64,000 bases of DNA from NCBI GenBank assembly GCA_963210315.1, contig OY723277.1, positions 1 to 64,000 of the forward strand, read 5' to 3'. Under the pieces are notes generated by a model, which did not search any database, was not told the origin of the DNA, and worked only from the letters and a program-made list of their open reading frames with translations. Below are positions 10,019 through 19,549 of this stretch, one piece after another; the stretch's first letter is position 1, and each line of letters begins with the position of its first letter. Origin of the DNA: Rhynchopus euleeides (taxonomy: Eukaryota; Euglenozoa; Diplonemea; Diplonemida; Diplonemidae). Both the position numbers and the translations under genes were made by a program.

Positions 10019-10862
10019 TATGCACAGTGAACGATACTGGCGAGAGGCGTCAGAACCGTCAGAGCAGAGGTGTCTGAAACTGGCGGGTTTCACATTGGTG
10101 TGACTGGGGTTGACCCAGCGAACGTCAAAACAACATCGGTGGTGGCCCTTCGCACAGAAGTCTGAGAGGTGTGGTAGAATCGTGAACGGGCCACACAGAT
10201 CACAGTGCTGTCGCACTGGCACAGGTTTGACCCGCCCCAGAGCAAAGGCACATGTGTCACCCGGGGTCCGGACGTATTTCTGCATTTCTTCAGTTGAGGC
10301 AACGGAGGAGGTGGGGGGAAATGGTTACGTTTTCAAAGCTCCGCTGTCTTGAGAGTCTGCGCATTGAACTTCAACTTCAGCAGCATGACACACAATGAGA
10401 GCGAAATATCACGGAATCGATGGCATTCGCCCCTGTTTGTCCGGCGGGTTGCGTGTGTTTGACATCTATAGCTTGCCCCAACAGCCTTGAGTTGTCGTTT
10501 GCATCTGCGGAAAAGGGGGCAAAAAAAAGAGCAAGTCTTTGAAGAGCGAACCCGCACATTCTTCCGAGGCGCAATATCCCTGCCCCGCAGCTGCGATGCC
10601 CCATTCTTGTGTTGTGCCTTCCAGACAAGCAAGACGGGGGGGGAATGGCGGCAATAAAGAGACAAAAGAAGGATACCAGAATACTGACGGCACAATCAGG
10701 ACAAAAGAACACCCCCTGGCTTGCCTAATCGGCAATCAGGAAGAAGGAAGTGGGAGTTGGGAAGAAAGGAGAGTCGGATGACAAAAAGAATAAACGAGCC
10801 GCGCCACCAGTGGTCGCGCTAACTTCACTCCCTACTCCCGGCATTTTCGGCGATTTTTTGAG
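10019..10862. other. Intergenic, no gene seen
   Basis: About 840 bp of ordinary composition between two TIR elements. Short frames on both strands have no recognisable product. Confidence 0.5.
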
Positions 10863-12053
10863 GTACCTGGGACCCCCCGTGTTTAAGTCCCCCCCCTGGA
10901 GGCGATTTTCGGCCGGGGGGGACTTAAACACGGGGGGGGCGGACCTAAACAAAGGGGGGGCTTAAACACGGGGGTGGCACAGTGGAGACCAAGAAGACCT
11001 CTTCCTCTGCTGTCGTAGGGGGGTAATTCCGGTCCGGATGGACTTTTGGCACCCCACTTTTCGACTCTGACAGCACCTGGAGGGCCTAGGGGCCACCTGA
11101 TGACCCTCCAGACCAGCCCACCCCCGTGTTTAGGTCCCCCTGTGTTTAAGCCCCCCCCCTGCCAGACCCCCAGGGGGGGACCAGGCATGTCGCTAAGCGT
11201 CGACCGTCGACCCAGTGATTTTTGGTTTCCCCCCCCATAAAAAAGCGTCGACCCAGCGTCGACCCAGTGGAACTGGGTTGCCATTCAAGCCTGGACCAAG
11301 CGTCAACCCATTTATTACGCTGGGTCGATGCTTACCTAGCGTTGACCCGATTACACTGGGTCGACGTTTACCAAGCGTCGACCAAGCGTCAACCCACTTT
11401 CACTGGGTCGACGTCGAAGAGAGTATGGTTATGCAGGAACAGATGCTCACTACCGTGGCCTCCGGCGGCTGGGGGGCTCCGCCCCCCAGACCCCCCTGTG
11501 GTGCATGTCTCGTACTCAAGTCATTCGATTACCACCAGGTCAGGGAATCCAACCACTCCAGTAGCCTCAGGGGGACGCAGCCAACTCACACAGAATCTGT
11601 ACGCCCACAATGAACAGACGTTCACTACCGTGGCCTCCGGCGGCTGGGGGGCTCTGCCCCCAGACCCCCCATCTCGCGCGCCCGTCTAGTAACCAAGTCC
11701 TTGCGCTTCAACGGCCGTGGCACATCAGGGGGTAGCGTCGAAAGCATGGTCCCGAAAGCCATTATTTGGGTTTCCTCCACCCGAGGATGGCGCGAGCGGG
11801 AGAGGAACCACGGAAGGAACCCAGCGCCTCACACCGTGCCCACCTAGTGGTCCACCGACGGGAAAATTAGGGAACAACACGAGCGCGCGCGAGAAAAATT
11901 GCCCCCTAGTGTTTTCCCCCCTGATTCCCCCCCCCAAAACAGGAGCGTCAACCCACCAAATCTCCAAAATCGAAAAGTTAGCGACAGGCCTGGGGGGGGA
12001 CTTAAACACGGGGGTAAGGGGGGGGGGACTTATACACGGGGGGTCCCAGGTAC
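10863..12053. mobile_element. Foldback element with GTACCTGGGACCCCCCGTGT ends
   Basis: The left end (10863 onward) and the reversed right end (ending 12053) share about 32 bp beginning GTACCTGGGACCCCCCGTGT and continuing through a TTTAAG/TATAAG word into C7. Just inside the left end, 10873-10938 is itself a palindrome: over 20 paired bases around a loop of about 20. Internally, GCGTCGACCCA words occur about ten times in both orientations between 11198 and 11416, and a hairpin module sits at 11440-11680. No transposase frame is seen. Confidence 0.65.
11440..11680 (+). repeat. Two-hairpin dispersed repeat module, copy 1
   Basis: Two copies of a ~50 bp word containing CTACCGTGGCCTCCGGCGGC, then GGGGGGCTCCGCCCCCC (a perfect hairpin), then AGACCCCCC. 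They flank a ~120 bp spacer that includes CACACAGAATCTGTACGCCC. The same module recurs at 12617-12900 and reversed at 13893-14130, with a solo reversed hairpin at 15232-15290. Confidence 0.85.
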
Positions 12054-12616
12054 GTTTTTTATTTGCAAACAGGGATTTGTCCACAACTCGAAAAGTTTTG
12101 GTACCCCAATTCAGTATGAAAAAATTGCACCAAAAAAATGAAAGTGACCCTATGGCGTTTCGCACGGATCTCAAATATTCAAAAGAAGGCAGAGACGGGG
12201 AAAATGGAACACTATCGACACATGTCACTGAACACGGGGGAATGGGGAAGGGGAGAGGTTGTGGTGAAACGCACACACCTCGACCTGTGATGAGGTGAGA
12301 TGTGGCTCTGCAATTACGGCACTACGCGTGCCGTAAACTCAAATCGGACCTGCTTTCTCCGTGTTCCATTTCCTCCTTCATTGCATGAGGCTACAGAGAA
12401 AAAATGGGCCCCGCGGGGCGGGGGTGGGTGGGTGGGTGGCCTTGACGGCTGCTGCTCTTCACGCCCTGAGGTTCGCCGTTCCCCAAACTTCCACAAGCAT
12501 CGCTTTGCATGAAACTCTCAGCACCCCTTTTGCCTTCCCTACCGAGTGACTGCTTCCCGCGCAGCACTGGGCTCCGACCTGATGTCGGAGTGATCCACAC
12601 CGAGTTCAGCTCGGAA
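12054..12616. other. Intergenic, no gene seen
   Basis: Between the foldback element and the next hairpin module. It includes a fragment of the ~180 bp repeat landmark near 12150-12190. No coding frame supported. Confidence 0.5.
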
Positions 12617-12900
12617 CAGATGTTCACTACCGTGGCCTCCGGCGGCTGGGGGGCTCCGCCCCCCAGACCCCCCTGTACCACTAGGCTGCAGCGTGTGCCT
12701 GTCTTGTAGCCAAGTCCTTTGGGTTCACATCAGCGAATGGGACCCAGACCACTCTCAGTAGCCTCAGGAGGACGCATCCAACTCACACAGAATCTGTACG
12801 CCCGCAACTCCCACGCGTTCCTACTACGGCGCAAGGAACAGATACTCACTACCGTGGCCTCCGGCGGCTGGGGGGCTCCGCCCCCAGACCCCCCCTGTAT
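12617..12900 (+). repeat. Two-hairpin dispersed repeat module, copy 2
   Basis: Hairpin words at about 12625-12675 and 12849-12898 carry the same GGCTCCGCCCCC stem. The spacer again contains TCACACAGAATCTGTACGCC, so spacer and hairpins move together as one module. Confidence 0.85.
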
Positions 12901-13892
12901 AGCGTGTGCAGCACTACAGCGTGTGCACGAGGTTTCACATACAACATGCTTCGTGGGGTCCCCACGTCCAGTGCTGGCATTAGTGTCTTGAACAGGCTAC
13001 ACCCTCGCCGTATTAAGGGTGGCACTCAAGCTGGCACATGTTTGCCTACTTGGTGGCGTCGTTGGCAGTTGAGCTGAGTGGGGAACTCCCGTCCCTGCTT
13101 TCCGAGCAGGTGCCTGACCCCTAGCCCGGGTTGTTACTGATCACATGCTGCAGAGACAACCAGGACGGAAAATTTGAGTGTCTTCAAACCAGGCCTGGGC
13201 GGGGAACGAGCCCTTTTTCCAGGTTTTTTGGGTCGGGGAACCAGGTTTTTTCTAAGAATTTTTACAAGGGAATTTTTGCTCGCCCCCCCACAGTTTCCAG
13301 GCGCGTGCCCGTCAGGCGGGACTTTTTCTCTGATTTCTCTCCGCGTCATCATTGACAGCTCTCGAGTGATGCCCAGAGATGCTTGCGGCAGAGAGTGCCC
13401 CTCATGCGCGTTACAGCTGAAAATGAATGAGGATCATCTGGCACTCGTTCTCATCGGGGGTTGTGCTCCGCAGGGACTCAATACACCTTGGCACTCTCGC
13501 AGGGCTGGACATGCCAGCAGCTGGAGGACAGTTACAAAGCTGCCCCCGACGCCACCCACCTGCTGGCCCCTTCAGGTCTGAAAGCCCAAAAGCTCCCGGG
13601 GATTTTGCAGTGGTGCGCACCATATTCAGCGCAGGGTGATCTCTCCGATTTTCCAAAACTGCTGGTTTACGGGTTTGGGGAACGGTCGTCGGCAGACCGT
13701 TGAAATGCCCGTGTTAGCAAGGCACACTCACGTTTCAGGTAGCGTGTCGCGTGTCACGCATGTCGCGAACGCGGCAAGTGTACCTCCCAGGTGGGGAAGC
13801 CCGACCTCCTGTCCGATGTCAGTCAGGCTTCGAAGAAGCGCTTCATGGATGCGGCGCTGACCCGGGGAAGTGAGATAGATGGACGGGCACAC
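12901..13892. other. Intergenic, no gene seen
   Basis: Includes a T-rich word with TTCTAAGAATTTTTACAAGG near 13248, which recurs reversed around 14240-14320. That suggests a further degraded inverted pair around the 13893-14130 module. No gene seen. Confidence 0.45.
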
Positions 13893-14130
13893 GCTACATG
13901 GGGGGTCTGGGGGGCGTGAGCCCCCCAGCCGCCGGAGGCCACGGTAGCGAACATCTGTTCGTGTGGGCGTACAGATTCTGTGCGAGTTGGCTGCGTCCTC
14001 AGAGGCGACTGGAGTGGTTGGACCCCGACTTGATGGGATTCGAAGGACTTGAGTACGAGACGTACGCCACAGGGGGGTCTGGGGGGCGGAGCCCCCCAGC
14101 CGCCGGAGGCCACGGTAGTGAACGTCTGGC
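13893..14130 (-). repeat. Two-hairpin dispersed repeat module, copy 3 (reversed)
   Basis: Reverse-oriented hairpins at about 13897-13950 and 14070-14120 with GGAGCCCCCCAG-type stems. The spacer carries the reverse of the CAGAATCTGTACGCC word. Same architecture as copies 1 and 2. Confidence 0.85.
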
Positions 14131-16589
14131 TCTCCAGTTGGCCAGCAAGGCGAACGGTACGTGGGACAGACTTCCCTTCCATCCTTGTGCGCGCCCTGTC
14201 GACTGGGGAAAACTTAGAAAAAGTTTTTTCCTCTGCGAAACAACCTTAGAAAAAAATTCCCCTAACAAAATTCTTAGAAAAAAACTTTTTTTCCCCTTAC
14301 AAAAATTCTTAGAAAAAAAGTTCAGAATCCTGAAAGTGGGGAACAAGCCCCCAGTTAGGAACAGCCCTGCTTCAAACAAGCCCATTTTTTCAAAATGACC
14401 CCACTACGATCCGGGCGAGGCCCGGAAATGCAACGAAACGCGGTTTCCCCGCCCAAAAACGAGCCCCTTTTTCAGGTACGTTTTTTCGCTCCCGATTTCC
14501 AAATTTTGGGAGATTTTTCCAATATTTAGCGCGACCACTGCGCGCCACCCACGATATCCACACCCTCGCTCTCAACGACCCGACAGCGTGCCGCTCCCTG
14601 CGTACTGCTCCAAGCCAGCACGCAAGTGGCAGCCAAATCAAATCGAACCTCAAGCACTCCGAGACACAGCCCTCGGCACGGTGTGGAAGGATACAGCAGC
14701 GCACTATGAAGCAAGCCACGCCGTGTGGCTTGCCTCCTTATACATTCGCCGCAGTGAAAGAAGAGGAACGTAGAAGCCGAGGCGAGAATTGCCTCGCCTG
14801 TTCGCAACGGGGGGGGGGGTCTGATGCAGAGGGCAGCCAAGGCGGCTTGCAGTTGAGTAGAACGACCAGACCCTGTGCTGTATACTTTCAAACGCCCTAA
14901 AAAAAACACTTCGTGTGGTGAGACCAGGGTAAAAGATAGGGTTCCGGGCTGCGCGCCGAAAACCGGGGGTAATCGGGGGTAAAATTTCGGCCATTTCCCC
15001 AAATGGAAGGGTTTTCCCTTCCCACAACACCTCACTCCACGCCACTCAACTGGGATGGGCAGGGTGGCTCCTCTGCGGGGGACTGACTTCGCCGCCGCTG
15101 CCAGGTCCGAGAGGAGCGCGCTCCTTGTTGTCGTCAACGCGAAGGAGCCAGTCGATGAGGAAGAGCGTGGTGGTGTTGAAAGCACCGCAGGTTGCCCTTG
15201 CAGACTTGGTTCTGGACAGGCACAGGCCACAGGGGGGTCTGGGGGGCGGAGCCCCCCAGCCGCCGGAGGCCACGGTAGTGAACAGCTGATTCTGCTCCAT
15301 AGTCGCACGCCGCATGTAGTCAACGTGCACCTTGTGCTCAACAGGTTCATCGGGCTAACGCCTGGGGCAGGGCATTGTGCTCTTGGCCCCGGCCTCCTCT
15401 GGCCAAAAAGTACCCTGGAATAGTACCCGGACAGAATCTCAGAAAAATCCCGGTGGAAAAAAAAAAAGAGGCACCCCCGGTTTTTCGGGGCAAAATCTCA
15501 AAAACCGGGGCTAAGCCCCGTTTTTCATAACAGTATCTTAAACACTGGGTGAGACCAGCCGGAGTTCAGACATCCCCTCCCCTTCTGCCGAACTGCAACC
15601 AACTCCGAAAGGCCCCCCAGACATGACACCCACTGTTGTCCACTGTCGGGAGACTGTCGGGTGGCAGGCAGCCCCCTGCAGCAGAGTGATATGAGGCAGG
15701 CACATCGTCGGTGTTTTGACGCTGATGGCCTGCGTAAGATCAGAGCACAGATCCGCCCTGAACGTCGCAAAGAACGACGCCACCCGGCGGGCGCTTCTGC
15801 CATTTTTATGTTGGGGCACTGCATCGCTGGCCTCGTTGATCAGACCTGGGGGAGAGCGGCTGTCACGCCCAAAGCGAAGAAACAGGTAGACAGGCTCTGT
15901 GGGAACACCACTAGACGAAAGGAGGAGCCTCAAAAGGAACCCCCAGAAGAAGCGGGGGTGGGCGGGAGGAAGACAAAACAAACGTTGTTAAAGCGGCCGG
16001 AGCATCTAAGCAATACACAGGCCTGACGCACGCAGTGGTGGAGGGAGATCCGAAGGAAGAGGAGACGGAAAACAACGGGCCGAGGAGGCAATCGAGGCCC
16101 CGCACTGCCCCTCCCCCCTTCGGCCCAAGAGCTGATCACTGTGCAACAAAATAAAACCAAGTGGCCTCTCGGCTCGAGTTGTGGGAACGCAGCAACTCGC
16201 AGCAACAAGGCGTAGGTAGTTTCGACAGTTCGCTCTGCTGTATCAAAAGAAACTAATTCCATGATGCAAGAAGGGGGGGGGGGGGGGCAGCAAACCCGGG
16301 GTGCGACACGAGATCTGGCCTCGGGCGACACCACCAGGGGGGCATTTCTCTCAGCTCTCTCGGGCTGGACGGGTGTCCAATCATGGCAGAGAAGAGGAAC
16401 GGCGGGCAGGGGTGTGTGTGTGTGTGTGTGGGGCTTCGGTCCAGTTATAAAAATAAAGAGGAGGGGGGGCTCCATTCAGATGATGCAGAAGTGAGGGGGC
16501 AAATGTGCCTCACAACACTTGTTGCAGAAGCGGCATGTATGTGACAGAGCGGAGCAGGCATGCCCCCACGGGCCACCCCCCCCCCCTAG
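14131..16589. other. Intergenic, no gene seen
   Basis: Contains A-rich words with TTCTTAGAAAAAAA (14240-14320), a landmark fragment of the ~180 bp repeat near 14397, a solo hairpin at 15232-15290, G/C runs, and a short TG microsatellite near 16418. No frame has a recognisable product. Confidence 0.5.
15232..15290 (-). repeat. Solo hairpin of the dispersed two-hairpin family
   Basis: A single reversed copy of the GGGGGGCGGAGCCCCCCAG hairpin with its CCGCCGGAGGCCACGGTAG flank. The spacer and partner hairpin are absent. Confidence 0.85.
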
Positions 16590-16800
16590 CCTAGGCACCA
16601 CTGCTGAGAATATACAAGGTTCCAAGTCCTGGGGTCTCTCAAACCTTAGTCTCAGCAGTGACCCCCCACACCCCCTCTGCCTCCAGAGCTGACTTTTCTT
16701 TAACCCTTTTTTTTTTGAACTGGAGGCGCTCCGTTTTTGTTTTCAAAAAATAAAACAAACAGATTTTCTTACCTGTCCCCCCGCACCCCCACCCCCCCCC
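16590..16800 (+). mobile_element. Foldback element A, bounded by CCTAGG
   Basis: Starts at CCTAGG (16590-16595) and runs to the CCTAGG at 16801. 16601-16662 forms a hairpin with CACTGCTGAGA against TCTCAGCAGTG. A second, reversed copy lies at 42785-42986 and matches over about 200 bp, including the T/A-rich half. No coding capacity. Confidence 0.75.
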
Positions 16801-17252
16801 CCTAGGGCAGTGGTGGCAGCGTACGGCCGTACGGTACGCGTACGCGTACGCCGTACGCACTTTCTGAAAATCGCGCTGCGTACGCGTACGCAGATTTTGC
16901 GTACGGCTGGTATTCCAGGTCTCTCAGCACACAGTAGGCCACCCAGCGGGTGGCTGGGCCCTGGCCTTTGATCTTGCCTTTCACAGATGGTTCCTTGCCG
17001 CGCACGTGGCGAATAACTCGCAACACCTGCAAGTACACCCGCAATCATACTGCAAAAGGTACCACTTCCGACTGGAAGGCTCGAAGGCTGCCCCTGGTAC
17101 ACCTGAGTTCGACTGTTGGATTTGGTGTGCGGCCATGGCCGTCTCCTGTGCTCCATAGACTGCCGTACGCAGCGCCGTACGCGTACGCGTACGCCGTACG
17201 CACTTTTTGAAAATCACGCTGCGTACGCGTACGCAGCCACCACTGCCCTAGG
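16801..17252. mobile_element. Foldback element B with CCTAGGGCAGTGGTGGC ends and CGTACG arms
   Basis: 452 bp with inverted ends CCTAGGGCAGTGGTGGC. Both subterminal zones are built from CGTACGCGTACG words around a shared GCACTTTNTGAAAATC word, so each arm is itself highly self-complementary. The ~250 bp core has short frames but no recognisable product. It directly abuts elements A and C, sharing CCTAGG at each junction. Confidence 0.75.
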
Positions 17253-18401
17253 CATACTTGTACCCCCATATGGGGAAGGCCAAAAATATGGGGAAAATAT
17301 GGGGGGAATATGGGGGGTTTTTCAAGTCCTGTTCCCCCATATTTCCCCCATATGGGGGATATATGGGGGAAAACCCAGGGGTTCCTCAGGTGGAAGCAGT
17401 CAGCAAACAGTTCTCTTCGTTCTGCTTTTCACAGGGTGTGAAGTCAGCCACTGACAGGGGACGTCTAGCACCTTGCAGAGCCATCTCACCTCGTCGCTTT
17501 CTGCAGAGAGGAAACGCCCGGCTGAAGTGCTCGAGTCAGACCACAAAAGGTGCTGTGAGAGTGCCGACCGCCACTTTCTTCAAGTCTGAGTAGCGGTCAT
17601 CAGAGCATGCTGTCCAGTAGTCCTGTCTTTGCTGGCAGAACAGTTGCGTCCTGCAGCCAGTCCTTGTACTGGCCTTCACAGGTCTCATTCCACCCGGCAG
17701 ATGCAGCTTGAACATGTCAAGCTGCCTGGTGACGAGCGTCGACTCCGACTTTTCGGCGCTCGGAGCGGTCAAAAGCGGCGGAAGCGCCTGACACCAGAAT
17801 GCACTGCTTGTGAATTCCCTTGTCTAATTAAGGACCTCAGGGGGCAGTTCGCAATCGCAAACACACCAGAGTGAGGACTTATAAACACAAGAGTGTGTGT
17901 TGTGAGGAGCTGTTAACCCTGAACGCGCTATGTGTGTCTGTGCGTATGTGTCCACCACCGCTGCCGCTGTCACTGCGGTGCCCCGCCAAACCGGGAAGCG
18001 TTTGCTCTCCGCTGCCGCTGTATCGGCGCAGGAGAGGAACAGGAGGTCGGTGCGACCCACCTGGGGGATCTTCCAGGGGGGGCCAGACCTGGCCACACCT
18101 GAACGAGGGCGCACCTCCCCAGGATCGGACTCCTGGAGGATCCCCAACAAGGCATGAGGCCGGTTTCGACGCGCACTTCGTGTGTGTCTGTGCCTGAGTG
18201 GTTTGATGTTCTCCCGTTGCAGCACGAATACCCCCATATCCCCCCATATGGGCCCCATATTTCCCCCATATTCCCCCATATTTTACCGGGTTTTCCCCAT
18301 ATTTTCAGCCTTTTTCCCCATATGGGGGCGGGGTTTTGAGACCCCCCATATTTCCCCCAGATTTAGGGGGTTCCCCATATGGGGGGACAAGTATGCCTAG
18401 G
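17247..18401. mobile_element. Foldback element C with CCTAGGCATACTTGT ends and CCCCCATAT arms
   Basis: Inverted ends CCTAGGCATACTTGT lie at 17247 and 18401. Inside them are dense subterminal arrays of CCCCCATATGGGG-type palindromes (17264-17380 and about 18228-18385). The core, 17390-18220, has minus-strand frames with protein-like composition, such as 17536-17772 ending in LKKVAVGTLTAPFVV. I cannot assign a family; captured host exons are possible. No transposase recognised. Confidence 0.7.
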
Positions 18402-19549
18402 GGGGGTCAAATGGGGGTGACAAACACGATTTTTCAAAAAACCGGCGCAGAGGCCCCAAAGCCCCCGTAAACCCTCCAAACCCCCCCAGATCGGTCCGGA
18501 AACCCATCGAACCCCACTTTTCCACCATTCCGGGCACCTCAGGTGCCCGAATTGGGGTACCTAAATTTTGTGCCACCGTTTGGTACCGTACAGTGCCACT
18601 GTGTGGGAGGTTGGAAAAGAAAATGCCCCAACACACCACATCTGAGGGTTGCAATGCATGTTGCTTGCCAACCACGTCATCCGGTGGGTGTCAGGCGCTA
18701 TGTAGGTGGCATTAGCCAGGTCTTCGATGTGTTCTGGCTTGTATATATACCTCCCTGCCTGCGGCACAGGCACTGCCTTTGTCCCCCACACCAGCCACAG
18801 AGAGCGTATTGTACTCGGTCCACGGTTGCTGATTCATTGTGATGCGTTGTATCCTCGAGTGAACGTCACACACTAGTGGCACCACCACCCGCCATCCGAG
18901 AGCTGTATTGACTTTGCGCGCTTCCGTTGTATTCACCTCGCCACGCATATTGCACCGTTCAGTACCAGTGCTCTTGGGCCAGGCAAAGTAGACCGCAGCA
19001 ACTACCAATTCTGGCACAATGGGTACCACGACAGCGCACTTCATGTGTTCCCGGAATGTACAGCTCGTGTTGCAACAGTCGTTGTCAACACATCCCGGTT
19101 GTGGAGCACTGCTGCACAGGAATCACACGACCATCTGGACTGTTCCGTACCTACAGGCAGCCTCCCGGTGCATGGTGGCAGGGAGGTATATATACAAGCC
19201 AGAACACATCGAAGACCTGGCTAATGCCACCTACATAGCGCCTGACACCCACCGGATGACGTGGTTGGCAAGCAACATGCATTGCACCCCTCAGATGTGG
19301 TGTGTTGGGGCATTTTCTTTTCCAACCTCCCACACAGTGGCACTGTACGGTACCAAACGGTGGCACAAAACTTAGGTACCCCAATTCGGGCACCTGAGGT
19401 GCCCGGAATGGTGGAAAAGTGGGGTTCGATGGGTTTCCGGACCGATCTGGGGGGGTTTGGAGGGTTTACGGGGGCTTTGGGGCCTCTGCGCCGGTTTTTT
19501 GAAAAATCGTGTTTGTCCACGTAAAAGGGTGGCATTTGACCCCCCCTAA
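18396..19549. mobile_element. Foldback element D, copy 1, with ~360 bp terminal inverted repeats
   Basis: About 1.15 kb. Arms of roughly 360 bp (18400-18760 and 19180-19545) are reverse complements with few mismatches and surround a unique core. The left junction shares CCTAGG with element C; the right end reads CCTAAC. The second copy at 43382-44541 is about 99% identical by eye. Long arms, small core and lack of transposase fit a foldback or non-autonomous DNA transposon. Confidence 0.85.
18712..19044 (-). CDS. Short open frame in the core of element D, function unknown
   Basis: 110 codons from the ATG at 19044. The N-terminus is hydrophobic (MKCAVVVPIVPELVVAAVYF) and the remainder is polar with several Cys. 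In the copy at 43.7-44.0 kb the frame stays open, but the first Met is changed to Thr and the next ATG-like start is downstream. No domain recognised. It may be a captured gene fragment or chance; the amino-acid changes between copies do not look constrained. Confidence 0.25.
   Translation of the reverse strand: MKCAVVVPIVPELVVAAVYFAWPKSTGTERCNMRGEVNTTEARKVNTALGWRVVVPLVCDVHSRIQRITMNQQPWTEYNTLSVAGVGDKGSACAAGREVYIQARTHRRPG

Noticed and set aside
14526..15350. 274-codon minus frame
   Set aside because: Passes through the GCTCCGCCCCCC hairpin repeat and shows no recognisable domain.
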